NCBI GenBank assembly: GCA_023623175.1
Contig: JAMNXU010000025.1
Coordinates: forward strand, 1 to 51,188
Source: Bacillota bacterium
Lineage (GTDB): Bacteria; Bacillota; Clostridia; Acetivibrionales; JAMNXU01
Direction: 5' to 3'
DNA: 51,188 bases
The notes under the pieces: generated by a model
The model's input: the letters and a program-made list of their open reading frames with translations, nothing else
The model's database searches: none
Told to the model about the DNA's origin: nothing
Part shown: one piece after another, positions 43,371 to 51,188 of the stretch
Layout of the letters: each line of letters starts with the position of its first letter
Numbering within the stretch: the stretch's first letter is position 1
Position numbers and translations under genes: made by a program

Positions 43371-43810
43371 TATTGACCCTCCAATATATAAGTTAAATTA
43401 ATGTATCTTCGAAAATTTATATAGTATTTATATATCTGTAAAATAGATTTTTCAGCTGCATTGTCGTCATTTATTATAAAATTCATTTATTATAAAATTC
43501 AACATTTATCCTTAAACCGTCATCCCGTCACAAAGCCGGTGTCTTACTGCGTGCTGCTGCCGCAAAGCCGTTTATGCAGCAGCATAACCATTTCTGTAAC
43601 CTCAAAACCGGTGTTTATTTCATTAAAACGCAGCTTTACGCCATTTAAGTCACTCAGAATAAAGCTTTTTGCACAATTTAAATAATATATTCTTCATTCA
43701 CATTTTTCTATTAATTTATTATTTTGTTTTTACTTAAAACAGTTATTGGTTACTATATAAAACAGGTATTGATTTTACTCAAAAATCTATTCGGCTGTTC
43801 GTATGGCATC
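43371..43810. other. Intergenic leader region with a 9-bp hairpin
   Basis: No gene is seen. TGCTGCTGC (43552-43560) and GCAGCAGCA (43576-43584) form a perfect stem, with CAAAGCCG present twice nearby. The element is about 180 bp upstream of the dehydrogenase start and could belong to its leader or to the end of the small gene at 43811. Confidence 0.4.
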
Positions 43811-44053
43811 CTAATCATAGTAACTCAAATTGTGAAAATTGTTCGGGAAATAATGAATTTCAATACCCGTCCTGTAACCGTCGGGACTGTCATCCAGCTG
43901 ATTCCATGAGATGATTATGTAAGTCATCGAACTGAATGTCTTGGTGCCGCCGTCCTTGTATCTTTCAATCCTGAAAGGTGTAAAAAGAATAATGCACGCA
44001 ATAACTATGCCGATTACCAGTTTCCTTTTTGAAGAGGCTTTCCTGTTTATCAA
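43811..44053 (-). CDS. Small membrane-anchored protein of unknown function
   Basis: An 80-residue protein: basic start, one transmembrane segment (LVIGIVIACIILFTPF), then an outside part with YKDGGTKTFSSMTYIIISWNQ. The pattern of a short anchor followed by a DGGT-x-x-F/Y-S-x-TY motif is familiar from small conserved Firmicutes proteins with no known role. TTG 44053 has GGGAGGG eight bases upstream, a strong signal for a real gene. It lies 52 bp after the next gene and may be co-transcribed with it. Confidence 0.65.
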   Translation of the reverse strand: MINRKASSKRKLVIGIVIACIILFTPFRIERYKDGGTKTFSSMTYIIISWNQLDDSPDGYRTGIEIHYFPNNFHNLSYYD

Positions 44054-44105
44054 GTTCGATACCCTCCCGCGCCTTCTGTACGACTGTTAATTTTAAAATC
44101 AGTCG

Positions 44106-44366
44106 TTATTCAATTAATTGTATTTCGAACTTGTCAAACTTAATGTCCTCGATAAAATGCTCCCTTGTAAATCTTGTCTTGCGAAGGGCTGCAAATTCGC
44201 GGGTATTGTCCTTCAGCCATATTGGCACCTGGATATCAAGCATGCGGCATACCTGGATCAGGCAGTCCTCCAGGGCATCGCGAAATGCAATGCCCGTTTC
44301 GTTCTTTTCCGCCATTGCAGAACTTATTATTTTTCCGTCTCTGATAAGTTTACCTGACAATTTCAA
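44106..44366 (-). CDS. Conserved small clostridial protein of unknown function
   Basis: An 86-residue soluble protein (FRDALEDCLIQVCRMLDIQVPIWLKDNTREFAALRKTRF in the middle, FDKFEIQLIE at the end). I recognise the type from clostridial genomes but know no function. The probable start is TTG 44366, with a G-rich site seven bases upstream. Reading frame and amino-acid composition are those of a real protein, and the acidic and basic residues alternate as in a folded helical domain. Confidence 0.65.
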   Translation of the reverse strand: MKLSGKLIRDGKIISSAMAEKNETGIAFRDALEDCLIQVCRMLDIQVPIWLKDNTREFAALRKTRFTREHFIEDIKFDKFEIQLIE

Positions 44367-44420
44367 ATTAAAACTTCCCCCGTCCCTTTTCGAATATACA
44401 CCTTGTTTTTATAAAAATTT

Positions 44421-44498
44421 GAGGGATGTCCCGAGAAATTTGAGGACTGTCCCCCATTATTGGGAACCGTCCCCTGGAAAATTTGAGGACTGTCCCCT
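44421..44498 (-). repeat. Four dispersed repeats immediately 3' of the ADP-ribosylglycohydrolase gene
   Basis: Copies at 44421 (GAGGGATGTCCCG), 44442, 44462 (GGGAACCGTCCCC) and 44484, about 20 bp apart. The last ends four bases from the stop codon at 44502. Confidence 0.9.
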
Positions 44499-44501
44499 TC
44501 G

Positions 44502-45503
44502 TTATTTATTTAATTCAAGCAGGTCCTGATAACATTTATTCGCCCTGGCGGCTTTGGCAACAGCAATTTCCGTGAGCTTCTGAGCCAGGTTTTCCTGGTC
44601 AGGCATGGTTTGCGACATTTTGTCTATCCATTCTTTCTTCAAGCCGCTGACACCCTTGAATGCTCCGGCCAGGGCGCCGACCATTGTGGCTATTGTATCG
44701 GCGTCGCGTCCGAAATTTGCCCCGAAAACGATCGCCCTGGAGGGATCTCCGTCCGCAAGATAGAAAAGGCTCAAAACGCAGGGCACTGTCTCCCTTGAGT
44801 CACAGAAGTTAATCTCCAGGCAGTTGTCATAATACCATTCCCTGAATTTATCGTACTCCCCAAGCTCTTTTGCCTTGCTGACAGCGCGGCCGATACGGCT
44901 GATCATTTCCCTGGAACTGATCCTGTGCAGGTACGCGGTAGACGCCTCCAGCACAGTTTTAACAGTAGAATCGGGCCTCATTGCCTCGGCCACCGCCGCT
45001 GCCATTGCGCAGGCGCCATCGCGGCAGAAGGAGCTTACGCCGCTGTGAATAAATCCCGCCACGTCGTAGGTTTCAATCGCCGCCTGTCTCGGGTTGCACG
45101 CGTTGACAATGCCCATGGGCGATATCGCCATGGCCGTGCTGCTGCTCTGCATATTGCCGAAGCCCGCATTTACGGGCGTCGTCAGCCCTGCTTCAGCCTT
45201 CCAGATGGCGCTTTTTACGGGCATATAGAAAATTTCTCGTTTTTCGCGTCCGAAAGGAGACAGGAAAGATTCAAAAAACTCGTCGGCGGTGATTTCCCCG
45301 TTATATTTAATCAACGCATCGCACAGAATCCGTTTAATGGCCGAATCGTCAGTCCCGGAACCTTCAAAATCATTGACCTGCCCGTATTTTTCGGCAATTT
45401 TTTTGTAATGCATTCCCTCGACCGGCGCTCCCATTGCATCGCCGATGAGGCCGCCCAGCAGGCATCCGAGCGTTTTATCAAAAAACAAGGTTTTTTTATT
45501 CAT
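44502..45503 (-). CDS. ADP-ribosylglycohydrolase family protein
   Basis: A 333-residue protein of the DraG/ARH fold. The opening GCLLGGLIGDAMGAPVEG, the metal-binding TDDS (51-54) and the C-terminal FGRDADTIATMVGALAGA are the family's binuclear Mg2+ residues. Members remove ADP-ribose from proteins or, in carbohydrate clusters, act on other N- or O-glycosidic ADP-ribose-like or nucleoside substrates. The neighbours here are sugar enzymes, so the second type is possible. ATG 45503 follows AGGAGG by eight bases. The next upstream gene (45601) is 97 bp away in the same direction. Confidence 0.88.
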   Translation of the reverse strand: MNKKTLFFDKTLGCLLGGLIGDAMGAPVEGMHYKKIAEKYGQVNDFEGSGTDDSAIKRILCDALIKYNGEITADEFFESFLSPFGREKREIFYMPVKSAIWKAEAGLTTPVNAGFGNMQSSSTAMAISPMGIVNACNPRQAAIETYDVAGFIHSGVSSFCRDGACAMAAAVAEAMRPDSTVKTVLEASTAYLHRISSREMISRIGRAVSKAKELGEYDKFREWYYDNCLEINFCDSRETVPCVLSLFYLADGDPSRAIVFGANFGRDADTIATMVGALAGAFKGVSGLKKEWIDKMSQTMPDQENLAQKLTEIAVAKAARANKCYQDLLELNK

Positions 45504-45600
45504 CAGTTAAACCTCCTAAAATAATCTCTGCTTGATTTTTTCATGTATTTTTTCTGACTGCGCCTGGCTTGTCATGTAACGATTGTCTCCATTAGTATCT

Positions 45601-46959
45601 CTACAAGATCGCCGGTTTCAGCGTCCAGGCCTGAAGCTTCGTTATTCTCACGAGGTTTGGAACCTTCAGGTTTTCCGGGTGAATAACCCATTTCCTCCCC
45701 CATTCCACGTCTCCCGAAACATGGGCCGCCGAACGCAAAACTCCCATGACAGGTTCCACCTCGTCATCATCTTTGAGCCCGTCACGGATTATTTTCGCCA
45801 TCATGCATGTCATGTCCACGGGGTTGATCCAGCTACCGTCAACGCTGAACAAATCAGGGAGCTGTTTGTAACCGCATACCAGCGGATATTCCAATGAAAG
45901 CGCCTTTTTGACGTCGGATACCCTGATGCTTCCGTTTATCTCCGAGCGGACGTCGTTTTCCGGTCCATAGAACAGTTCCGGTTCCAGACTCTGGCCAAGA
46001 ATTTTCCTGGAAAACAGCGAGAATATTTCCGAAGCAGAAACCGAGCGCCTTCCGTCGCAGTGGAAGTAGACCTGATCGACGGTGTTTTGAGCCAGCTTTC
46101 GAACCTCATCCATGCTGAAAGGGCTGTAATCACAACGATCCAGCCCGGGCAGCTCCGAGCAGGTAATAAACCGGGCGCCCTTCTCTGTGATATAGTCCAG
46201 GAACTGCCCTAACCGGTCGATCTTTTCCTGCATTTCTTCATCAGAACGCAGAATTGACGGCTTCCAGTTCTCTTTTGGAGTGTTCCGGCCCCTGGCGAAA
46301 TTCACGCCATCCCAGAACTGGGTGCATGAAAATTCGCACGGGTGATAATAAATGCTGATAATAATGTTATTTTCACCGGCATGTTCCTGGCACACCCTGT
46401 CGAATTTTTCCCTGGCCTTTTCGAGATCTTCGGATCCTCCGAGACCCATTCTCAGTATGCCGTAATGATGGTTTATGCTGAGAATTCCGCCATACCAGTA
46501 GGGTTTTTTGTTTACAGAAATAATATCAATACTGTCAACATAAGTCGGTATCCCCCATTTTCTTAAAACGGGGAAAACATTAGGCGCCCAGGAATAGCCC
46601 GGCTGGCCGTATGTGGAAGAATGTTTCCCGCAAATATCAGTTACATCATTAAAACCCGACTGCTCGCGCTCTTCGAATTTCTTCGCGCCCTCGCGGAAAC
46701 CGTACTCTTCCAGGTATTCACTTATCGTCGGATGCTGGCTGTGCGTATCCGTATGATATCCTATATCATGGGCAGCGAGCTTTTCCAGGATATCCGTGCG
46801 TTCGCGCTCTTTCAAGACCCGCGCCTTTTCTCCCACCATTTTGAACGTGCCTTTTATTCCCCGCGCATCCATCATTTCTATTAATTTCAGCAGGGCGTCA
46901 TCGGCCTTGGGATTGACATAATCCTCCACGTCATACCACAGAATAGCTTTAATTGACAT
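45601..46959 (-). CDS. NodB-fold polysaccharide deacetylase-like protein
   Basis: A 452-residue protein. The motif LWYDVEDYV near the N-terminus corresponds to the deacetylase Asp motif. DIGYHTDTHSQHP supplies the H-x(3)-H metal pair, and IKGTFKMVGEKA lies between. The NodB-like domain ends near residue 290 (ARFITCSELP). An additional 160 residues of unknown type follow (VDQVYFHCDGRRSVSASEIF...). There is no signal peptide, so it is a cytosolic enzyme on oligosaccharides or a sugar derivative rather than a cell-wall deacetylase. ATG 46959 is chosen because AGGTGG lies eight bases upstream. Upstream DNA contains an unusual palindrome array (47089-47290). Confidence 0.78.
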   Translation of the reverse strand: MSIKAILWYDVEDYVNPKADDALLKLIEMMDARGIKGTFKMVGEKARVLKERERTDILEKLAAHDIGYHTDTHSQHPTISEYLEEYGFREGAKKFEEREQSGFNDVTDICGKHSSTYGQPGYSWAPNVFPVLRKWGIPTYVDSIDIISVNKKPYWYGGILSINHHYGILRMGLGGSEDLEKAREKFDRVCQEHAGENNIIISIYYHPCEFSCTQFWDGVNFARGRNTPKENWKPSILRSDEEMQEKIDRLGQFLDYITEKGARFITCSELPGLDRCDYSPFSMDEVRKLAQNTVDQVYFHCDGRRSVSASEIFSLFSRKILGQSLEPELFYGPENDVRSEINGSIRVSDVKKALSLEYPLVCGYKQLPDLFSVDGSWINPVDMTCMMAKIIRDGLKDDDEVEPVMGVLRSAAHVSGDVEWGRKWVIHPENLKVPNLVRITKLQAWTLKPAIL

Positions 46960-47088
46960 AAACATTTCCACCTTCTTGTCTGTTCGGTTTAACGGCTTTA
47001 AAATTTGTGCCTTCATCGACTTTTATAATTCCGTATTTTTTAGCTTTTATAATACTGTCTTATAGGTTTGCACAATTAGGGCCTATGA

Positions 47089-47290
47089 TCGGGCTTTTTT
47101 AAATCTTATATAATCAGGTTATAATCAGTCTTTTTTAATCATATTGTAACTAGCTTACAATCAGGCTTTTTTAATAATCATATTGTAATCAGCTTACAAT
47201 CAGGCTTTTTTTATCATATTGTAATCAACTTCGATCAGGCTTTTTAAATCACATTGTAATTAGCTTACATTTGTGCTTTTATAATCTTAT
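47089..47290. repeat. Six-unit tandem array, 36-bp period, with TTGTAA-N5-TTACAA palindromes
   Basis: The anchor TCAGGCTTTTTT (or close variant) starts at 47089, 47125, 47161, 47200, 47235 and 47271: intervals 36, 36, 39, 35, 36. Between anchors most units hold ATTGTAA-x5-TTACAAT (perfect at 47143-47161 and 47182-47200). It sits 130 bp upstream of the deacetylase start and after the stop of the GNAT gene. A multi-site operator, or serial terminator hairpins, would both explain it. Confidence 0.8.
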
Positions 47291-47339
47291 TGCACACCTT
47301 ATTGCAATTAGGTTTATACAATTTAGGTTTTTATATTTT

Positions 47340-47425
47340 GACCCCACACGTAATTTAAGCCCCTCATGTCTCATGTAATTTAAACCCACGTGTAATTTCG
47401 ACCCATGGACAACAATTTAGACCCA
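47340..47425. repeat. Short degenerate repeat GTAATTTnnACCC
   Basis: Four units reading roughly ACGTAATTTAAGCCC, ATGTAATTTAAACCC, GTGTAATTTCGACCC and AACAATTTAGACCC follow the 36-bp array at about 20-25 bp spacing. The remaining sequence up to 47652 is AT-rich with no gene. Confidence 0.5.
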
Positions 47426-47652
47426 AATGCAATAAATTGCACCAACAAATAAATGGTAACCTGCTGATGCCGTGATGTACGCCAGTGTTTTCAGGATAAT
47501 ATTATTATTTTTTACAATTCTTCATATTAGCTGATTTTTACAATTCTATATTTGTTAACTTATTTAATTCTATATTTACCGGCCTATCAATTCCATATCT
47601 TTATTGACTTTTATATTTTCATATTTTCATGTTCATACACATATTTTCATGT

Positions 47653-48843
47653 TCATACGCAATTCAGGTTGGCAGTGTATACAAAGGGTATGGGAAACAC
47701 CTCGCCCATGAATTTTAGCAGTTCCGTCGCGTCTCCATTGCGGATCAGCGCATTTTCGGCTTTATCAGTATTTTCGTCGCAGCCGAAAACGAGATCGTTT
47801 AATTGCTGGAGATCCGGGACAACAACAGATGCATTGCCGAACCTGATGCATGCTTGTCCATCTTCCACGGAAAATTCAAGCCTGTCTACAAAATCAGGTT
47901 CATAAATTTCTGCAAAGTACGGGCAAAGGGCCTCCATAAAGCCTTTAAAATCTATTATTTTTATAGTACCGGGAAACCTTCTCGTTTTCAGGGGAATGGA
48001 TTTCTCCAGGCATATATCCCGCACCTCTTCCTCATATTCAAGAAAATACCCGGTCAGAGCGTTCAGCCGGTATTTTTCAACAATCAGCTTTGCTGCCCCC
48101 AGTATAGCTTTTCTTGAGCCTGCCCAGTCTACAATGGAAGCTTCTGTGCCTCCTTCATCATTCTGCCTTATGATCAGCGTGATGTAGGCCGCATAGCGCG
48201 AGCCTTCCCTGATGAGCAGCGATTTTTTGCTCTTGGTGGGCCGATCGACAAATTTGGTAGAAGCGATAAGCTGCCTGAAACGGTCAAAGCTTCTTATATA
48301 GCGGACATTCTCGGTCCTGTAGAGCTTTGCTGCTGCCTTGAGTCTTTCCGTGCAATCGGCCGTAAATTCTTCGGTGACTAGGCCGTCGTAGTACAGTTTT
48401 TCAGCATCACCCGGAGCTATCGTGTAAATGTTGACTTTTCCGGCAGGCAGGCTTCCCGCGTTCCTGTACATAAAGCGGTCTCCGGAAATATGCAAAACCG
48501 AAATGCCCTTCTTCTTCATTTGCTCAATGCAGTCATTGAGCAGCATTGTGCCATATCCCCGGCCGCGGTATTCCTTCAGAGTGCAAACTCCTCCCAGCGT
48601 GGCCGCTTTTATACGGCTGCCGAAAATACTTAAGGTCTGGGGTAAAAAATTAACATTTGACACGGGTTTCCCGTTTTCAAGGATAATCCTCACGTTTTCA
48701 GCATTGGATACATGGTACAAATCGGGGTATTCCTGGAACATTGTTTTAAGCGCGTCTTCGCGCTCCCCGCGAAATACGGTGTTGGCCAGTTCTTCCACCA
48801 ATGGCAGTTCTTCCGGTCTTGCGCCTCTCGGTCCTTCCATCAC
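47653..48843 (-). CDS. GNAT acetyltransferase, Eis-like
   Basis: A 396-residue protein. The N-terminal GNAT domain has TLGGVCTLKEYRGRGYGTMLLNDCIEQM, in which RGRGYG is the acetyl-CoA pyrophosphate loop. A second, degenerate GNAT-like domain and a C-terminal sterol-carrier-like part (LEFSVEDGQACIRFGNASVVVPDLQQLNDLVFG) follow, as in Eis and its Firmicutes relatives. Targets can be amines of antibiotics, peptides or sugars; none is indicated here. The start is GTG 48843 or the ATG right after it; AGGAG lies about 10-13 bases upstream. Confidence 0.82.
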   Translation of the reverse strand: MMEGPRGARPEELPLVEELANTVFRGEREDALKTMFQEYPDLYHVSNAENVRIILENGKPVSNVNFLPQTLSIFGSRIKAATLGGVCTLKEYRGRGYGTMLLNDCIEQMKKKGISVLHISGDRFMYRNAGSLPAGKVNIYTIAPGDAEKLYYDGLVTEEFTADCTERLKAAAKLYRTENVRYIRSFDRFRQLIASTKFVDRPTKSKKSLLIREGSRYAAYITLIIRQNDEGGTEASIVDWAGSRKAILGAAKLIVEKYRLNALTGYFLEYEEEVRDICLEKSIPLKTRRFPGTIKIIDFKGFMEALCPYFAEIYEPDFVDRLEFSVEDGQACIRFGNASVVVPDLQQLNDLVFGCDENTDKAENALIRNGDATELLKFMGEVFPIPFVYTANLNCV

Positions 48844-48904
48844 AGCTCACACTCTCCTGTTTTTTGTATTTTAACTGTTTCTTATTTTTGATTAATGCAT
48901 TTTT

Positions 48905-48979
48905 GAGGACTGTCCCCATTTTTTTGAAGACTGTCCCCATTTTTTAAGGGCTGTCCCCCATTTTTTGAGGGCTGTCCCC
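48905..48979 (-). repeat. Four evenly spaced dispersed repeats 3' of the GH20-like gene
   Basis: GAGGACTGTCCCC (48905), GAAGACTGTCCCC (48926), AAGGGCTGTCCCC (48946) and GAGGGCTGTCCCC (48967) at 20-21 bp spacing, each with an A/T tail. The stop codon of the GH20-like gene lies 28 bp beyond the last unit. Confidence 0.92.
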
Positions 48980-49006
48980 CGTTTTTTGTCCTCTATTTTC
49001 GACCCC

Positions 49007-50920
49007 CTATATAAATCTGATGCTGTCAAGATATATGCTGTAGCCCGTTTTGGAAGGCTTTATTTCAATGCCGGTGATAGTCTTGTCGGGATAGGGATTT
49101 TTCGCGATGAATTTGCAGTAGGTTTTGCCCTTGATTTTCACCGGCAAAGTATTATAAGTCACCTCGATAAGCAGATAGTCCAAATCGTATTTATCCATCG
49201 TGTCGGACAGTTTCCTGTCCCAGCATACATCCTGGTTGGTAATATTTCCGCCGTAAACAATATCAATGGACGCCTTCGTGCCGTCTTCATAGCTGATTAC
49301 ATATTCGCCGATCTTGTAAATGTCCATATCGATGAAGGTTCCGTCCACGAAAGACCTGTATTCTATTCTCTTGTCCGTTGTATGGGTTATTTCTATTAAA
49401 TCGGCCTTTCCCGCAGCTGCTTTGCCGGCGGCTTCGTCCAAAGCCTTCCCATATTTGTACCGGAACAGCTCACGGAAAGCTTCATCCCTCAGCTGTTCAT
49501 AGGTCCTGTTCTCAAATTCCTTGTCCCAGAACATCCTGTAGGAATAAACAAGGTTGTACAAAAATCCGTTCCTCTGGAGATTATCTTCCTTTAATGCGCT
49601 CCAGTTGGACATAATTGCCCCCAGCCTGGAACGGACGATTCTTTTGTTCCAATCCGGGAATTCCGGCCCCCTGAAATTGCCGTATATGAATTCGAGGTCG
49701 TGCTTCAGATATACCTCGTCATAATCCTTGTCAATGCTCCAGTACCAATTCAGGATTTTTACATCCTTCGGGAAAAACTCAATGGCGGTATAGGTGGCTG
49801 GTATTTTATGCGTGGGTTCACCGGTTTTCGGGCTTTTGTAATAATATTCCGCGCCTCCGCAGGGACCGTATCCCCTGTGGTATGCGTTGAGAAGCTTTTC
49901 TCCCCAAATGATTGTTTTTACACCATGTTTGTCGAGAAATTCCTTGATTTTCAGAACATCGTCGACGAAAATCTCCGGCGCGCTCTTTTCCCTGCACTTT
50001 TCGCAGACGCCTATTGAATAGAACTCATCATGCCCGATATTCATTTCCGTGGGCTCGAAAACCTCTATTACTTCCTCGAGAACGTCGAATAAAAGCTTGT
50101 ATGTATCGGGATTGGAAGGGCAGTATGTGTCGGGATAGGGGTCGTCCTGTCTCTCCGCCAGTTCGGGATGCCTTGTGAGCAGGTAGTCGCAATGGCTGAG
50201 CGACGGCATTTCAGGAATGACGTTCATCATTCTTTCCTTGCAGTAAGCAACCAGTTCCCTGACGGTCTCCTGGCTCAGGTAAAGGCCGCCGCCGTTCTCC
50301 GTATGTATGGAGTTTTTCTTCCAGTCAAAGGTCTGGGTCTGTATCACCTTGGTTTTGTCGGAATATTCATTCATGAACCTGCTGTATTCCACCCATCCCT
50401 CGTTGATTTCAGGATGCCTTTTGTATTCCATTGCGCCGCCGACCTCGATCATCACGGTGTTGTATTTGTAGTAACAGGCCATCTCAATCAATTGTTTAAA
50501 AAAGTCTATGTCATCGGGAGCCGGCAGGTAGATTTTTATTCCCCTTACCGGGACCAACGGATAATCATAGGCCAGAACGCAATCAACAGCTCCTTTTTCC
50601 GTTAACTGCGCCAGGGTAATGCAGCCGTAAAGCAGGCCCCTCTCAGACTCGGAATAAATGTTTATCCCATCTTCCGCATCTATTACAAAAGCTTCATCGC
50701 TCTCGCTGAAATCAATTCCGAATTCACTGCAGACTTTGTCTCTTATACAGGAAGGAATGCCTTTATTAAACCGTACCTCCGGGACAAATGGATCATTGTC
50801 TTCCACCAGGACTTTCTTCAAAATATCAATAAATATTGGGTTTTCAGTTTTGATCCGGGTTTTGGAAGTGAGGAATCTTTTTTCTGGCGGAACTTTACAG
50901 TACTGAGGCCTGATAGACAT
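49007..50920 (-). CDS. GH20-like beta-N-acetylhexosaminidase family protein
   Basis: A 637-residue protein without signal peptide. Residues about 20-115 form the small alpha/beta domain typical before GH20 barrels (GINIYSESERGLLYGCITLAQL). The TIM barrel begins VRGIKIYLPAPDDIDFFKQLIEMACYYKYN. The motif MNIGHDEFYSIGVCEKC holds the Asp-Glu pair that GH20 uses for substrate-assisted catalysis. About 150 C-terminal residues form a beta-rich extra domain (YRSFVDGTFIDMDIYKIGEYV). Known members release terminal GlcNAc or GalNAc. Cytosolic location suggests action on imported oligosaccharides. ATG 50920 has AAGGAGG seven to eight bases upstream. Divergence from classic GH20 leaves the exact sugar open. 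Confidence 0.82.
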   Translation of the reverse strand: MSIRPQYCKVPPEKRFLTSKTRIKTENPIFIDILKKVLVEDNDPFVPEVRFNKGIPSCIRDKVCSEFGIDFSESDEAFVIDAEDGINIYSESERGLLYGCITLAQLTEKGAVDCVLAYDYPLVPVRGIKIYLPAPDDIDFFKQLIEMACYYKYNTVMIEVGGAMEYKRHPEINEGWVEYSRFMNEYSDKTKVIQTQTFDWKKNSIHTENGGGLYLSQETVRELVAYCKERMMNVIPEMPSLSHCDYLLTRHPELAERQDDPYPDTYCPSNPDTYKLLFDVLEEVIEVFEPTEMNIGHDEFYSIGVCEKCREKSAPEIFVDDVLKIKEFLDKHGVKTIIWGEKLLNAYHRGYGPCGGAEYYYKSPKTGEPTHKIPATYTAIEFFPKDVKILNWYWSIDKDYDEVYLKHDLEFIYGNFRGPEFPDWNKRIVRSRLGAIMSNWSALKEDNLQRNGFLYNLVYSYRMFWDKEFENRTYEQLRDEAFRELFRYKYGKALDEAAGKAAAGKADLIEITHTTDKRIEYRSFVDGTFIDMDIYKIGEYVISYEDGTKASIDIVYGGNITNQDVCWDRKLSDTMDKYDLDYLLIEVTYNTLPVKIKGKTYCKFIAKNPYPDKTITGIEIKPSKTGYSIYLDSIRFI

Positions 50921-51188
50921 GGAACCCCTCCTTAAAAAACTATATTTATTTAATTTTAATATAAAAATGTATTTTTAGTACAGGGGGAAAGCCCTGTTAA
51001 ACCGGACAAAATTAGTCTGAACTTTTTTTCATGGGACAATCTGTCAAACAGGACAATTAGTTTGGACTTAATTGGTTATAGTCTCAAGTAGTGGTGTAAA
51101 TTTCGTGGAGGCTAATTGACAAAAGTAACCACGATATGATTTCTACTTTATTAGGGAAACAAAACAAATAAAGTAGAGGAGGTCATAC
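50921..51188 (+). mobile_element. Upstream region of a plus-strand gene beyond the window; possible insertion-sequence end
   Basis: Two similar stretches (AAACCGGACAAAATTAGTCT near 51000 and AAACAGGACAATTAGTTTGG near 51047) form a degenerate direct repeat. The sequence ATAGTCTCAAGTAGTGGTGT (51078 onwards) followed by TAAATTTCGTGGAGG resembles IS256-type ends. A strong AGAGGAGG lies 10 bp before the right edge, so a start codon should follow at once. Identity of the element is a guess. A hairpin ACAGGG/CCCTGT (50980-50997) lies upstream. Confidence 0.35.

Noticed and set aside
47089..47290. CRISPR array with 36-bp period
   Set aside because: The repetition covers the whole unit with no unique spacer, and similarity decays along the array. 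No cas genes are nearby.

Overview
The window looks like chromosomal DNA of an anaerobic, spore-forming clostridium (Bacillota), perhaps near the cellulolytic Acetivibrio/Ruminiclostridium group. The grounds are several S-layer-homology (SLH) proteins with proline-threonine linkers, a BclA-like spore-surface domain, a LoaP-type NusG paralogue, strong AGGAGG ribosome binding sites and AT-rich intergenic DNA. The genus is an inference. I see no rRNA, tRNA or CRISPR array.

Layout. (1) 1-4.1 kb, minus strand: end of a surface-polysaccharide operon, with a membrane CapD/WbpM-type sugar dehydratase, LoaP antiterminator, a truncated DegT aminotransferase and a small membrane protein. (2) 4.7-6.8 kb: an SLH protein. 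(3) 7.0-19.5 kb: a fucosylation island. It holds GDP-mannose pyrophosphorylase (manC), four paralogous fucosyltransferase-like genes, an orphan pair of thiamine-diphosphate E1 alpha/beta subunits, a sugar-nucleotide SDR, an aminoglycoside-phosphotransferase-fold protein without its catalytic aspartates, a DivIVA-like coiled coil, and convergent gmd and fcl, which complete the route to GDP-L-fucose. (4) 19.9-21.8 kb: a secretion-signal-less protein with DNRLRE-like, BclA/C1q-like and beta-helix parts, a plausible spore-surface substrate for that glycan. (5) 21.9-38 kb: large exported proteins on the minus strand. Two are broken: one by a nonsense codon plus an 11-bp tandem duplication, one by a 2-nt deletion inside tandem Ig-like repeats. 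A REP-associated tyrosine transposase (RAYT) gene lies between two of them. (6) 39-51 kb, minus strand: a parvulin-type foldase and a set of carbohydrate-related enzymes (esterase, Gfo/Idh/MocA dehydrogenase, ADP-ribosylglycohydrolase, NodB-like deacetylase, GNAT, GH20-like hexosaminidase). The right end looks like the start of another gene, perhaps an insertion sequence.

The main unexplained structure is a near-palindromic repeat, GGGGACAGTCCTCAAA, present about 40 times. It mostly sits in clusters of 2-7 just 3' of genes, usually in one orientation relative to the upstream gene. Two copies lie in frame inside a coding sequence and one supplies the C-terminus and stop codon of fcl. Together with the RAYT gene this suggests an active or recently active REP-like system. 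The second main theme is the fucosylation island with its possible spore-surface target and its unusual E1 pair.
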